Origin: Deltaproteobacteria bacterium
GTDB lineage: Bacteria > Myxococcota_A > UBA9160 > UBA4427
Assembly: GCA_019310385.1 (NCBI GenBank)
Contig: JAFDEK010000030.1
Coordinates: 1 to 47,993, forward strand
Length of the DNA: 47,993 nucleotides
Direction: 5' to 3'
In this document: positions 8,152-19,968 of the stretch, in pieces
Position numbering within the stretch: position 1 is the stretch's first letter
How the letters are laid out: each line of letters starts with the position of its first letter
Notes under the pieces: generated by a model
What the model was told of the DNA's origin: nothing
Seen by the model: only the letters and a program-made list of their open reading frames with translations
Database searches by the model: none
Position numbers and translations under genes: made by a program

Positions 8152-10254
8152 TCAACCGCGCTCGTCGAGCAGCTGAAAGGCGCGGGCCAGGCCGGCTTCG
8201 GGCTGGTTCTCGAGGGGCTGGTTCTCGAAGGGCTGGTTCTTGAAGGAGGGGGAGCGCGCCGAGGTTCCCAGTGGCTTGCCGGTCCCCGCCTCGGTGGTGC
8301 CGTGGCGCTGCTTGTCGATCTTCTGCTGCACCTCGAACTCGAAGCCCGGATCGTTGGCGTCGTCGTGGCAGCTGCCGCAGATCTGCAGGATCACGCAGGA
8401 GTCGCACTTGTCGCCGAGGCTCACGATGGTTCCGAAGCGCTTGGCATTCTCGCCGATGTGGTCGCCGCCCGGACCGTGGCAGGACTCGCAGCCCACCGAG
8501 GCCACGTTCGGGTGATCCCGCACCTTGCCGTCCGTGGGGAAGCCGCCGGGCAGCCCCATGGCGGTGGTGTGGCACTCGAGGCACTGGCGCTCGTCCTGCT
8601 TCCCCTCGATCGCCAGGGTGTCGACGGCGTGGCGGTGGGGGCTGCTGGACCAGGTCGCGTGCTCCGCCTCGTGGCAGCTCTTGCAGGCCTCGCTGCCGAC
8701 GTAGTCCGCGGACTTGGGCAGGACGTTGCGGATCTTCCCGCCCTGGGCGAGCAGCTCCTGGCGTGCCGGGTTGGAGAGCGTCGCGATGGAGGCGTGGGAG
8801 ACCTTCGGCAGGAAGGTCGCGTAGTCGAATCCGAGCGAGTGGGTCGGATTGTGACAGGTCAGGCAGGCGGGCTGGTAGTCGACGGTCTTGGGCGAGTCGG
8901 GCGAGAGGTGGCCCCCGCCCCGACCGTGACAGGACTCGCAGCCGACGTCCTCGAGGTGGGTCGGCTGCTCTTTGAAGGAGTAGCCGCCCGGCTCGTCGAA
9001 GCCGATCACGTGGCAGGACACGCACTCCCCGTTGCGGTTCTCGCCGTGGGTCACCAGGGTGTCGAAGGCGTTGGCGTGTTGGGTGAACTCCCAGGTCTGT
9101 CCCTCGACCTCGTGACACACCACGCACACATCGCTTCCCGTGTAGCCCCTGGGATTGAGGAGCATGGGGATCCTGCTGCCCGCGATCTTGGCCAGGTACA
9201 TGCGTATGAGAGAGGGGTCGCGGTCCTCCCGCCAGCCCGACGAGCGGTGCACGATCTTCCCCGAGGCGTCGATCAGCAGGATGTCGGGGAAGCCCCCGAA
9301 GACCCCGTACTCCCGGCGAATGCTCTCGTCCGAATCGTAGAGGACCGGGAAGTAGTCGAGCCCCTCTTCGCGCAGGGCGGCCCGCACCGTGGCAGGGCGG
9401 TCGTACATGGAGATTGCCGCCAGGATCGGGCGCTGCTCCTCGGGGAACTTCTCGAGCTGCTCCTCGAAGAAGGCGAGGGCGTGGTGGCAGTGGGGGCAGG
9501 TGTGGAGAAAGAAGACCAGGACCACAGGCTTGCCCCGCACCTCGGCCAGGCTGAAGGGCTCGCTCCCGTCCAGCTTGTCGGCCTCGAAGAGCGGGGCCTG
9601 GGGCCGGCTGTCGAGGGCTCCCGGGTCGCCGGTAGCGACCGCGTCCGGCAGCCGCAGCTTCTCGCGCAGCTGCTCTTCGACGACACCGGCAGGGTCGGGG
9701 ACGTCGGGAGCGAAGTGGCCCATGGCGAACTCGAAGTAGCCTTCGGCGTCCACGCCGAAGATGACGAGGGGCTGGCGGATGCCCATGCGGCCCGCGATGG
9801 CGGCGGTGGAATCGCTGAAGACCGGGATGTCCAGGCCGGCCTTCTCGAGGAAGGCCCGGGTCTTGGGCGGCGTCGAGGCCATGCTGACCCCCACCACGGT
9901 GAAATTGTACTTGCGGCTCAGCTTCGCGACCGCCGAGACGGCGTCACCGACGAAGCCGGCCTCGTCGACCTCGGGGTTGAAGAAGAAGATCAGCAGGCGC
10001 TTGCCGATGAAGTCCGAGATCGAGAGCCGCTTGCCATCGAGATCCCGCCCCCCAAAGGAAGGCAGCGGCCGCTCGTCCGGCCGGCGCGCGACGGCCAGCT
10101 CGACCTCGCCCCGCTCCGTCGGCGTGGAGGGGGAGCTCCCAGCGGCAGCCGCGGGCGCAGTGGCAGTGTCTCCCGTGCGAGCGTCATCGCTGCACGCCAG
10201 AATTCCGCTCGCGAGGAACGTCAGCGCGAGAGCGATGACCGGGCTGAATCGCAC
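8152..10254 (-). CDS. Redoxin-octahaem cytochrome c fusion lipoprotein
   Basis: A 700-residue predicted exported lipoprotein starting at GTG, with a signal ending LASGILA and lipid cysteine C21. Residues ~65-185 form a peroxiredoxin/TlpA-like thioredoxin fold without a CxxC. Residues ~220-360 form a second thioredoxin fold with the active site CPHC at 253-256. Residues ~371-632 carry eight CxxCH haem sites at 377, 411, 439, 464, 524, 558, 589 and 626. They are arranged as two copies of a tetrahaem cytochrome c554-like module: GSDVCVVCH...CVSCH...[13 protein letters not shown] against GSEACKSCH...CLECH...[13 protein letters not shown]. An extra CDSC pair precedes the last haem. The tail has three ENQP-type repeats. 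I infer an envelope protein coupling thiol chemistry to electron transfer. Partners and substrate are unknown. UDG lies downstream and a gene remnant upstream. Confidence 0.88.
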   Translation of the reverse strand: MRFSPVIALALTFLASGILACSDDARTGDTATAPAAAAGSSPSTPTERGEVELAVARRPDERPLPSFGGRDLDGKRLSISDFIGKRLLIFFFNPEVDEAGFVGDAVSAVAKLSRKYNFTVVGVSMASTPPKTRAFLEKAGLDIPVFSDSTAAIAGRMGIRQPLVIFGVDAEGYFEFAMGHFAPDVPDPAGVVEEQLREKLRLPDAVATGDPGALDSRPQAPLFEADKLDGSEPFSLAEVRGKPVVLVFFLHTCPHCHHALAFFEEQLEKFPEEQRPILAAISMYDRPATVRAALREEGLDYFPVLYDSDESIRREYGVFGGFPDILLIDASGKIVHRSSGWREDRDPSLIRMYLAKIAGSRIPMLLNPRGYTGSDVCVVCHEVEGQTWEFTQHANAFDTLVTHGENRNGECVSCHVIGFDEPGGYSFKEQPTHLEDVGCESCHGRGGGHLSPDSPKTVDYQPACLTCHNPTHSLGFDYATFLPKVSHASIATLSNPARQELLAQGGKIRNVLPKSADYVGSEACKSCHEAEHATWSSSPHRHAVDTLAIEGKQDERQCLECHTTAMGLPGGFPTDGKVRDHPNVASVGCESCHGPGGDHIGENAKRFGTIVSLGDKCDSCVILQICGSCHDDANDPGFEFEVQQKIDKQRHGTTEAGTGKPLGTSARSPSFKNQPFENQPLENQPEAGLARAFQLLDERG
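8201..8245. repeat. Three tandem 15-bp units in the cytochrome gene tail
   Basis: Units 8201-8215, 8216-8230 and 8231-8245 differ at only two positions. On the minus strand they encode the repeated pentapeptide (F/L)ENQP near the C-terminus of the redoxin-cytochrome protein, in frame. Confidence 0.9.
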
Positions 10255-10338
10255 GGGCTCAGGATAAAGGGGACGGCAGGGAGCGGCAAGGCGCTCTGTG
10301 CCGGGGCTGCTCTCAGCCGACCCTCTCAGTCCGCCCGC

Positions 10339-10857
10339 TCAGTCGACCCGCTCGAGCACGTGGATCGCGCAGGCGCTCCCCAGACCGATCACGTGGGTGA
10401 GGCCGAGGCGGGCGTTCTCGAGCTGGGTGCAGCTGTTGACATCGGGCATCTGCAGGTTGCGCTCGGACCAGGGATTGCTGGTCATCACCGAAGCCTTCGC
10501 CTTCACGGCCCGACCGAGCCCATCACGGTCTCGAGGGGCGTTTCGATCTGGTACATCGCCTTCGGGTTCAGGGTCGAATGGTGGTGGTTCTTCACCGAGA
10601 CCTTCGCGAACTGCTCGAAGGTCGTGCCGTACTTGCGTTGGTGCTCCATGCCGGCTTCGGCAAAGATCGCGGGCGTCAGGCCCGAGCCCAGCAGTCCTTC
10701 GGTGGGGATCCCCTTCTTGCCCACCATGGCGCTCGCCCAGGAAGATGGCTTCGCAGCCCTTGCAGCGATTGCCTTCCAGGTAGGGATCGCGGTCCCCGGG
10801 GATTCTCAGAAAGGGTACGATCGGGAGCGGCTGGGACGCCGCGCTTGTTTTCGCCAA
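10339..10857 (-). pseudogene. Thiolase / DUF35 (OB-fold Zn-ribbon) remnant
   Basis: The minus strand reads first as the N-terminus of a DUF35 acyl-CoA-binding partner of thiolases (YLEGNRCKGCEAIFLGER, ending near 10730). It then switches to another frame (10503-10727) for an internal thiolase piece (IFAEAGMEHQRKYGTTFEQF, then FAKVSVKNHHHSTLNP). Finally it returns to the first frame for a thiolase C-terminus (NSCTQLENARLGLTHVIGLG, then ACAIHVLERVD, stop at 10339). Intact DUF35 proteins are ~130 residues and thiolases ~390, so most of both genes is missing as well as out of frame. A simple sequencing error cannot explain this. It is most likely a decayed acyl-CoA/sterol-type thiolase locus. A continuous 172-codon frame crosses the region but is not a credible protein. 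Confidence 0.65.
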
Positions 10858-10969
10858 TTCGCCTGCTGCTCCTCGTGTGGCCTGCCCCGCTGCGGGGGGT
10901 CGTCGCGGATCGACGAGGGCCAGTCATGCCAGCGAGTGCGAGCATGTGTCAACGAGAGAAAGCGGGCTC

Positions 10970-11448
10970 CTAGCCGCGCTTGCTGCGCGCCTCTTCCAGC
11001 AGCTCCTTGAAGTAGTCGTTGCCGGCCTCGAAGGTCAGGGCCATCTGGAGATTGCTGACCGCGGACGCGTAGTCGCCCGTCCCTGGGCGGTCTTGCCCTG
11101 GCGCGATTCGCTGTCGCTCTTGGCGTGGGCCGCCTTGGCTTCGGCGAGCTGCATGCGCAAGCCGTCGCTCGTGCGTAGCCGCTCGTCGTAGGCCTTTCGC
11201 TTGCGCGGGTCCTTGAGCACACAGTAGGCCTCGGTGATGCGCTTCGAGATCAGGCCGCAGTTCTTCCTGACGTCGAGGTCGAAGTGCCCGTTGGCGTCCG
11301 GGTGGAAGGTTCGCGAGGTCGAGTAGTAGGCGCGCTTCAGATCGCGGCCCGACGCATCCGGCCCCAGATCCAGGATCTGGTAGTAGCTGAGCTCGTCGAT
11401 GATCTTCGCGAGCGCCTTGACTTCGAGCGGCGCGATCCCAGCTGCCAA
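10970..11448 (-). pseudogene. J-domain protein with frame break near 11085
   Basis: A J domain occupies residues ~20-95 (YYQILDLGPDASGRDLKRAY, HPD in FHPDANG, DPRKRKAYDERL), so the product should stimulate an Hsp70 ATPase. The start is TTG at 11448, 5 bp after the dnaK-like stop, with GAGGAGG overlapping the end of that gene, suggesting translational coupling. The open frame reads to 11035, but the natural-looking end lies in another frame: DYASAVSNLQMALTFEAGND, then YFKELLEEARSKRG with stop at 10970-10972, a TPR-like C-terminus. One inserted or lost base near 11080-11090 (GGGACGGGCGAC) would explain this. It could be a true mutation or an assembly error; without it the protein would be ~159 residues. 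Confidence 0.75.
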
Positions 11449-11453
11449 TTCGG

Positions 11454-13628
<2,175 letters not shown>

Positions 13629-13970
13629 GGAGCTTCCCCCCATCACAGCGGACCACGAGCGGAGGGCCCGGCCGGCCGCCGTGAGCGGTCGACCATGAGC
13701 TCTCTGCCTGGCTGTAGCCGGGGATCCCCCTTCGGGGGGCGATCCCCTGACATCGCTGTTATCGGCGCGAAATGCGCTTTCCTGAACGACTTCTGTCGCC
13801 TCGTCGAAGCCCCGCCGTCGCCTCGCCGAAGCCCCGCCTGGGCGGCGGCTCTCCGCTGTCAGCAGAACTCTCGTGGAAACCCCCTTCGGAGCTGGGGTCG
13901 TGGCTCGCCATGGGGCCCCGTGCTAGTGATTGGGCCGGAAACCCAGCGGAGAAAAGGGAAAGAGATCGTC
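13629..13970. other. Divergent intergenic region between dnaK-like gene and yebC
   Basis: This 342-bp region must hold promoters for both directions, but no confident -35/-10 pair and no CIRCE heat-shock operator was seen. It contains a strong hairpin at 13720-13747 (GGGGATC...GATCCCC with an inner C5/G5 stem). It also contains a tandem 22-bp duplication at 13795-13838 with one mismatch. An open frame runs through it into yebC but shows no protein-like composition. Confidence 0.6.
13795..13838. repeat. Tandem 22-bp duplication
   Basis: Copies 13795-13816 and 13817-13838 (core TCGAAGCCCCGCC / CCGAAGCCCCGCC) differ at one base. It lies in the dnaK-yebC intergenic region. Confidence 0.85.
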
Positions 13971-14717
13971 ATGTCCGGTCACTCCAAATGGTCGACCATC
14001 AAGCGCAAGAAGGGCGCCCTGGATGCGAAGCGGGGGAAGATCTTCACCAAGCTCATCCGGGAGCTGTCCACGGCCGCTTCGATCGGCGGGCCGGATCCCG
14101 ATTCCAATCCCCGGCTGCGGCTCGTCGTCGACAAGGCGAAGACCGCGAACATGCCCAAGGACAACATCAAGCGGGCCATCGACAAGGGAGCGGGCGGCGG
14201 GGACAGTGCCGCCTACGAGGAGTTCGTGTACGAGGGCTACGGCCCGGGGGGAGCCGCCATCCTCATCGAGACCCTGTCGGACAACAAGAACCGCACAGTG
14301 GGTGAGGTGCGCCACGTTCTCACCAAGCGGGGAGGCAACCTTGGCGCCTCGGGCTGCGTCGCCTACCTCTTCGACAAGAAGGGGGTGTTGACCTTCGACC
14401 GGGAGGCGATCGACGCCGATGCTCTGATGGAGGCCGCCCTCGAGGCGGAGGCCGAAGACGTGGTCGAGGGGGGGGGCACCCTCGAGGTCTTCACGGAGTC
14501 TTCCGCCTTTGCGACCGTCAAGGAGGCCATGGGCGAGCAGGGCTTCGAGCCGGCCGCCGCCGAGATCAGCATGCTTCCCAGCACCACGGTTCCGCTGGAG
14601 GGCAACGAGGCGGAGGCCATGCTCGGCCTGATCGACGCCCTCGAGGATCTCGACGACGTCCAGCACGTCTACTCCAACTTCGACATCTCCGACGAGGAGA
14701 TGGCACGGCTGGTCTGA
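13971..14717 (+). CDS. yebC: YebC/PmpR-family transcriptional regulator / translation factor
   Basis: A 248-residue protein with the diagnostic start [20 protein letters not shown], the [10 protein letters not shown] motif, YEGYGPGG and the [13 protein letters not shown]-type segment. The family was described as a DNA-binding regulator (including of ruvC expression in some bacteria) and more recently linked to translation of difficult peptides. The C-terminal half is acidic, as usual. The frame is open far upstream, but the conserved N-terminus fixes the ATG at 13971, with GGGAAAGAGA upstream. It lies 16 bp before ruvC, the classic yebC-ruvCAB arrangement. Confidence 0.97.
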   Translation: MSGHSKWSTIKRKKGALDAKRGKIFTKLIRELSTAASIGGPDPDSNPRLRLVVDKAKTANMPKDNIKRAIDKGAGGGDSAAYEEFVYEGYGPGGAAILIETLSDNKNRTVGEVRHVLTKRGGNLGASGCVAYLFDKKGVLTFDREAIDADALMEAALEAEAEDVVEGGGTLEVFTESSAFATVKEAMGEQGFEPAAAEISMLPSTTVPLEGNEAEAMLGLIDALEDLDDVQHVYSNFDISDEEMARLV

Positions 14718-14733
14718 GGGATGAGCGGCTGAG

Positions 14734-15279
14734 ATGAGAATCCTCGGGATCGATCCCGGCTCGACGGCGACCGGCTTCGGAGTGGTGGAGCGGGTCGAGG
14801 GACGGGTGATTCACGTGGCCCACGGCACCCTGCGCCCACCGCGCGGGCTCTGCCTCGCCCGCCGCCTCTCCTTCCTCCACGCCTCCGTCAGCGAGCAGAT
14901 CCGCCAGCACGGGCCCGAGGTCGCCGTCGTGGAGCGGGTCTTCATCGCCGCCAACCCGCGTTCGGCCCTGGTGCTGGGGCAGGCGCGCGGCGCGATCCTG
15001 GCTGCCCTCGCGGCCGAGGGCCTCGAGGTGGGAGAGCTCGCGGCCCGGGAGGTCAAGAAGGCCGTCACTGGAACGGGGGCCGCGACCAAGGCCCAGGTGC
15101 AGAGCATGGTGGCCCGCCTCCTCGACCTCGACGCCGAGCCCCCGAGCGACGCCGCCGACGCCCTGGCGGTGGCGATCTGCCGGGCTCACATGGGGCGGCT
15201 CGCGGGAATGGACCTGCGGGGCGCTTCGCGCCGGCGCCGGCGTCCCCGTAGCGTCTCGTCGTTGCGGGGCGCGCGATGA
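14734..15279 (+). CDS. ruvC: Holliday junction resolvase RuvC
   Basis: The 181-residue endonuclease cuts Holliday junctions during recombination. The four acidic catalytic residues are in place: D7 in ILGIDPGS, E67 in AVVERVF, and D139 and D142 in PSDAADALAVAICRAH. The C-terminus carries an extra basic SRRRRRPRS tail. Its stop overlaps the ruvA start by 4 bp (ATGA), so expression is coupled. Confidence 0.97.
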   Translation: MRILGIDPGSTATGFGVVERVEGRVIHVAHGTLRPPRGLCLARRLSFLHASVSEQIRQHGPEVAVVERVFIAANPRSALVLGQARGAILAALAAEGLEVGELAAREVKKAVTGTGAATKAQVQSMVARLLDLDAEPPSDAADALAVAICRAHMGRLAGMDLRGASRRRRRPRSVSSLRGAR

Positions 15280-15889
15280 TCGCCTGGCTGGACGGAGTCC
15301 TGCGGGAAAAGCAGCCGACCCGGATTCTCGTCGACGTGGGCGGCGTGGGCTACGAGCTGCTGATCTCGCTCTCGACCTTCGCCGCGCTTCCCGACGCCGG
15401 AGAGAAGCTCGCCCTCCAGGTCCGAACCATCGTGCGCGAGGACGCCTTCGTGCTCCACGGCTTCGCGACCGAGCGCGAGCGGAGCATCTTCGATCTGCTC
15501 CTCAAGGCGGGACGTGTCGGTCCCAAGCTCGCCCAGACGATCCTCTCCGGGCTCGAGCCGGAGCAGGTGCTGCGCGCCCTGCGCGACGGTGACGTGAAGC
15601 TCCTGTGCGGCGCGCCGGGGGTCGGCCGCAAGATGGCCGAGCGCATGGTGGTCGAGCTCAAGGAGCGAGCCGGGGAGCTGAGTGCGGCCGCAGCTCCGGG
15701 CGCTGCGGCGCCGGTCGGAGCGCCCGCGCCGGGCCACGCCGAAACCCGGGATCAGGTGCTCTCGGCCCTGGTCAATCTCGGCTATCCGCGCTCCCAGGCC
15801 GAGCGGGTCGTCGACGCGGCGACGGGCGAGGCGGGAGATTCTCCCAGCATCGAGGAGCTGATTCGGATTGCGCTCCGGAGGCTGGCGCG

Positions 15890-15893
<4 letters not shown>
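15276..15893 (+). CDS. ruvA: Holliday junction branch migration protein RuvA
   Basis: This 205-residue DNA-binding subunit targets RuvB to four-way junctions. The N-terminal OB domain ([28 protein letters not shown]) is followed by helix-hairpin-helix motifs ([39 protein letters not shown]). An Ala/Pro/Gly linker and domain III ([18 protein letters not shown]) follow. Start and stop both overlap neighbouring ruv genes by 4 bp. Confidence 0.97.
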
Positions 15894-16951
<1,058 letters not shown>

Positions 16952-17044
16952 CCCTCCCGGCAATTCTGGCCGGGCCCTCCCTCGGGGCCTCCGGACGGGG
17001 CTCAGATCACCCTCCGGGTTGTCCGATAGAGATGAGGCGCCGGC

Positions 17045-19756
17045 GTGCGCGCCGCCAGTCCGGGGCGCCGTGCATCGACGCGAAGCACCGACGACTCGCA
17101 GATTGCGCGGTCGTTGCTTTTGCTCGTCGGAAGGGTCTCTGCTGCATTGCGACTGTTGGGACGAATCATCGCGATCATTCTCGCCCTGCCTCTCCTGGCG
17201 AGTGGACTGGCGGGCCTGATCTGGGCCTACATGCCCGATTCGCTGCTGGCCCTGCGCCTCGTCGAGGTGTCGGGCTCCGTCGCCAGTGCGAGCCAGGGGC
17301 TGCCCGGTTCCCTGGGCGGAATCAGTGGCCGCGGAATCGAGGCCGCGCTGGGTCAGAGCGCCCTTCGCTTCGTACTCGCTCCCCTCGGCCTGCTGCTCGT
17401 CGTATTGGCCATGCTTCCCTCGCGCGGCTCGGTGGCGATGGTGGACGACGACCCCGATGGCCTCGGGCTCGGGGCCGACGGCGCCCTGAAGGTGGACAAG
17501 CGTCTACTCAAGAAGACCCGGAAGCAGGCCGCTGCCATCGCGAAGAAGGGGCAGCCCGTCGAGGCCGGCGAGATGCTCTCTTCGGTCGGGGACGGAGAGC
17601 GGGCCGCCGAGTACTTCATCAAGGGTGAGCAGTTCGTGCGCGCCGCCGAGGTCCGTCACGACCAGAATCGCTTCGTCGAGTCGGCCGAGCTCTACCTCAA
17701 AGCCGGCTGCTTCGATTCGGCGGGGAGCATCTTCGCGCAGCTCGAAGAGTGGGCACGCGCCGCCGATTGCTATCTCCAGGCCGACAGCAAGAGCATCGCG
17801 GCTGAAATGTTCGAGAAGGCGGAGAAATTCCGCGAAGCCGGCGACTGCTATCGGGACGTGGAATTCATGCGCCACGCCGCCCGGGCTTACGTCAAGTGCA
17901 AGTCCTGGGGCCATGCGGCGGCCTGCCTCGAGGAGGTCTTCAAAGAAGAGAACATGAAGGGCGGCCAGACCGACCCCAAGAAGCAGGCCGAGCTCAACAA
18001 GCTCGTACGCCAGGCGGCGAAGCTCCACCAGCGCGCCGGCGATCTCGACAAGTCCCTCGACCTGCTCGAGCTGGGTGGCTGCAGCGGCGATGCGGCCGAG
18101 CTTGCCCTGAAGCTCCAGCAGTTTGCTCGGGCCGCCGAGCTCTTTCGCGACGCGGGCGAGCTGCCGCGCGCCGCGGAGGCCCTGCGAAGCCTGGGCGAAG
18201 AGGATGCTGCGGCGCGCATCATGGGCGAGTTCCACCGCGACCGCGGGGAGGTTCCCGCCGCGGCCAAGCACCTCGAGGACGCCGGCGATCTGCTGGAGGC
18301 CGGCGACATGTACCGGCAGATCGAGGACTACCAGGCGGCGGGACGCTGCTACAAGGCTCACCACGACTTCCCCCTGGCGGCCGAGATGTTCAAGGTCGCG
18401 GGCGAACGGGAGACGGCCGCCGAGTGCTACGAAGAGGGAAAGTGCTACGAAGAGGCGGCCGAGTGTTGGGCCCTGCTGGGGCGCAGCGACAAGGAGGCCG
18501 CGCTCCTCGAGACGGCGGGCGAGCATCTTCGCGCCGGCGAGGTGTACCACCGGGAAGGCCTGGAAGAGGAGGCCATCACGGTGCTCCAGAAAGTGCAGCC
18601 CGACGACCGGGGCTTCGCGCGCGCGTCAGCGTTGCTGGGAGATCTCTTCCAGGCTCGCGGGCAGCTTTCCCTTGCGATCAAGAAGCTGAGGCAGGCCATC
18701 GGGCAGGATGAGCTGAGCTCCGACAACGTGCCGGTCTATTACCGGCTGGCGGGTCTCCACGAGTCCAACGGCGAGTTCGGCGAGGCCGTCGAGCTCTACG
18801 AGAAGATCATGGCCTTCGACTATCACTACGAGGAGGTCGAGCAACGACTCCTCGAGGCGCGGGAACACTCTGCCGCGGCCGGCGTCATGGACTCCCATCA
18901 GCAGAGCACGACGAACGCCCGCGCGGCGGCCGGCGGGCAGCCCGGACGTTATCAGGTCATCGGCGAGCTGGGCCGCGGAGGGATGGGCATCGTCTACAAG
19001 GCCAAGGACACCTCCCTCGACCGCATCGTGGCCTACAAGGTTCTGCCCGACTCGTTCAAAGAGAATCCCCAGGCGCTCAAGAACTTCATGCGCGAGGCCA
19101 AGGCCGCTGCGAAGCTCAACCATCCCGGCATCGTCACCGTCTACGACACCGGCGAGCAGGACGGTCGCTACTACATCGCCATGGAATTCGTCGACGGCAC
19201 GACCCTGAAGGAAATCCTGCGCCGCCGCGGCGTCATCTCACCCTCGGGCATCCTCCACGTGATGGTGCAGGTGTGCGAGGCCATGGCCTACGCCCACGAG
19301 CAGAAGGTGGTGCATCGTGACATCAAGTCGGCCAACACCATGTGGACCCGGGACAAGAAGGCCAAGATCATGGACTTCGGCCTCGCGAAAGTCCTGGAAG
19401 AAGTACGGAACCACACCACCGTGGTTTCGGGCACGCCCTACTACATGAGTCCAGAGCAGACCCTGGGCAAGAACGTCGACCACCGCACCGACATCTACTC
19501 CCTTGGCGTGATGGTCTTCGAGATGGCGACGGGAACCGTCCCCTTCCGCGAGGGCAACATCCCCTATCATCACGTCCACACGCCGCCGCCGGACGTTCGA
19601 GACCTGCGACCCGAGCTGCCGGCCGGCCTGGCTGCCGTAGTGGGCCGCTGTCTCCAGAAGGACCCTTCCAAGCGCTACCAGTCGGCGCGCGAGATCCTCG
19701 CGGAGGTGAAGGCCTCGCTCAGTCACTCCCAGACCCGGACGCAGCAAGGCGGCTGA
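17045..19756 (+). CDS. Membrane-anchored TPR-type protein with C-terminal Ser/Thr kinase domain
   Basis: A 903-residue protein starting at GTG, with GAGG 7 nt upstream. Two hydrophobic segments (residues ~36-60 and ~107-124) anchor the N-terminus. Residues ~150-620 form a long array of short helical repeats of TPR/SEL1 style (phrases like FVRAAEVRHDQNRFVESAEL, CYKAHHDFPLAAEMF, ECYEEGKCYEEAAECW), rich in paired cysteine and alanine. The Hanks-type kinase domain lies at ~635-895: glycine loop GELGRGGMGIVYKAK, lysine K665, catalytic HRDIKSAN (D759), DFG at D777, SGTPYYMSPEQ and HRTDIYSLGVM. All catalytic residues are present. The order is the reverse of PknB-type kinases, where the kinase is N-terminal. 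The repeats probably bind targets or assemble the kinase at the membrane. Substrate unknown. Confidence 0.92.
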   Translation: MRAASPGRRASTRSTDDSQIARSLLLLVGRVSAALRLLGRIIAIILALPLLASGLAGLIWAYMPDSLLALRLVEVSGSVASASQGLPGSLGGISGRGIEAALGQSALRFVLAPLGLLLVVLAMLPSRGSVAMVDDDPDGLGLGADGALKVDKRLLKKTRKQAAAIAKKGQPVEAGEMLSSVGDGERAAEYFIKGEQFVRAAEVRHDQNRFVESAELYLKAGCFDSAGSIFAQLEEWARAADCYLQADSKSIAAEMFEKAEKFREAGDCYRDVEFMRHAARAYVKCKSWGHAAACLEEVFKEENMKGGQTDPKKQAELNKLVRQAAKLHQRAGDLDKSLDLLELGGCSGDAAELALKLQQFARAAELFRDAGELPRAAEALRSLGEEDAAARIMGEFHRDRGEVPAAAKHLEDAGDLLEAGDMYRQIEDYQAAGRCYKAHHDFPLAAEMFKVAGERETAAECYEEGKCYEEAAECWALLGRSDKEAALLETAGEHLRAGEVYHREGLEEEAITVLQKVQPDDRGFARASALLGDLFQARGQLSLAIKKLRQAIGQDELSSDNVPVYYRLAGLHESNGEFGEAVELYEKIMAFDYHYEEVEQRLLEAREHSAAAGVMDSHQQSTTNARAAAGGQPGRYQVIGELGRGGMGIVYKAKDTSLDRIVAYKVLPDSFKENPQALKNFMREAKAAAKLNHPGIVTVYDTGEQDGRYYIAMEFVDGTTLKEILRRRGVISPSGILHVMVQVCEAMAYAHEQKVVHRDIKSANTMWTRDKKAKIMDFGLAKVLEEVRNHTTVVSGTPYYMSPEQTLGKNVDHRTDIYSLGVMVFEMATGTVPFREGNIPYHHVHTPPPDVRDLRPELPAGLAAVVGRCLQKDPSKRYQSAREILAEVKASLSHSQTRTQQGG

Positions 19757-19968
19757 GGCCTCTCGGCAGCCGGATCGGCGTCGCGCCCCGTGGGAATAGC
19801 GTCGGCGGAGCGTCGCCGGGAGTTGATCCAGCTGGAATCGCCTCCCCGCGGGACAGGCGTCTGCACGGGAATTCGCGCCGGTGCCGCTTCCCGGTGTTGG
19901 TAGAACCGCACCTTTTGTGGGTAATCTTGGGGCGCTTCCACGTAGCGCCTCTCGGGGGGTAGGCATCC

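Noticed and set aside
7693-11010. Open frame of 1,105 codons on the plus strand
   Set aside because: It lies antisense to the UDG, cytochrome and thiolase-remnant genes, which have clear family motifs; its own composition shows no domain. It is a high-GC shadow.
13629-13970. CIRCE heat-shock operator upstream of the dnaK-like gene
   Set aside because: The TTAGCACTC-N9-GAGTGCTAA consensus is absent from the region.
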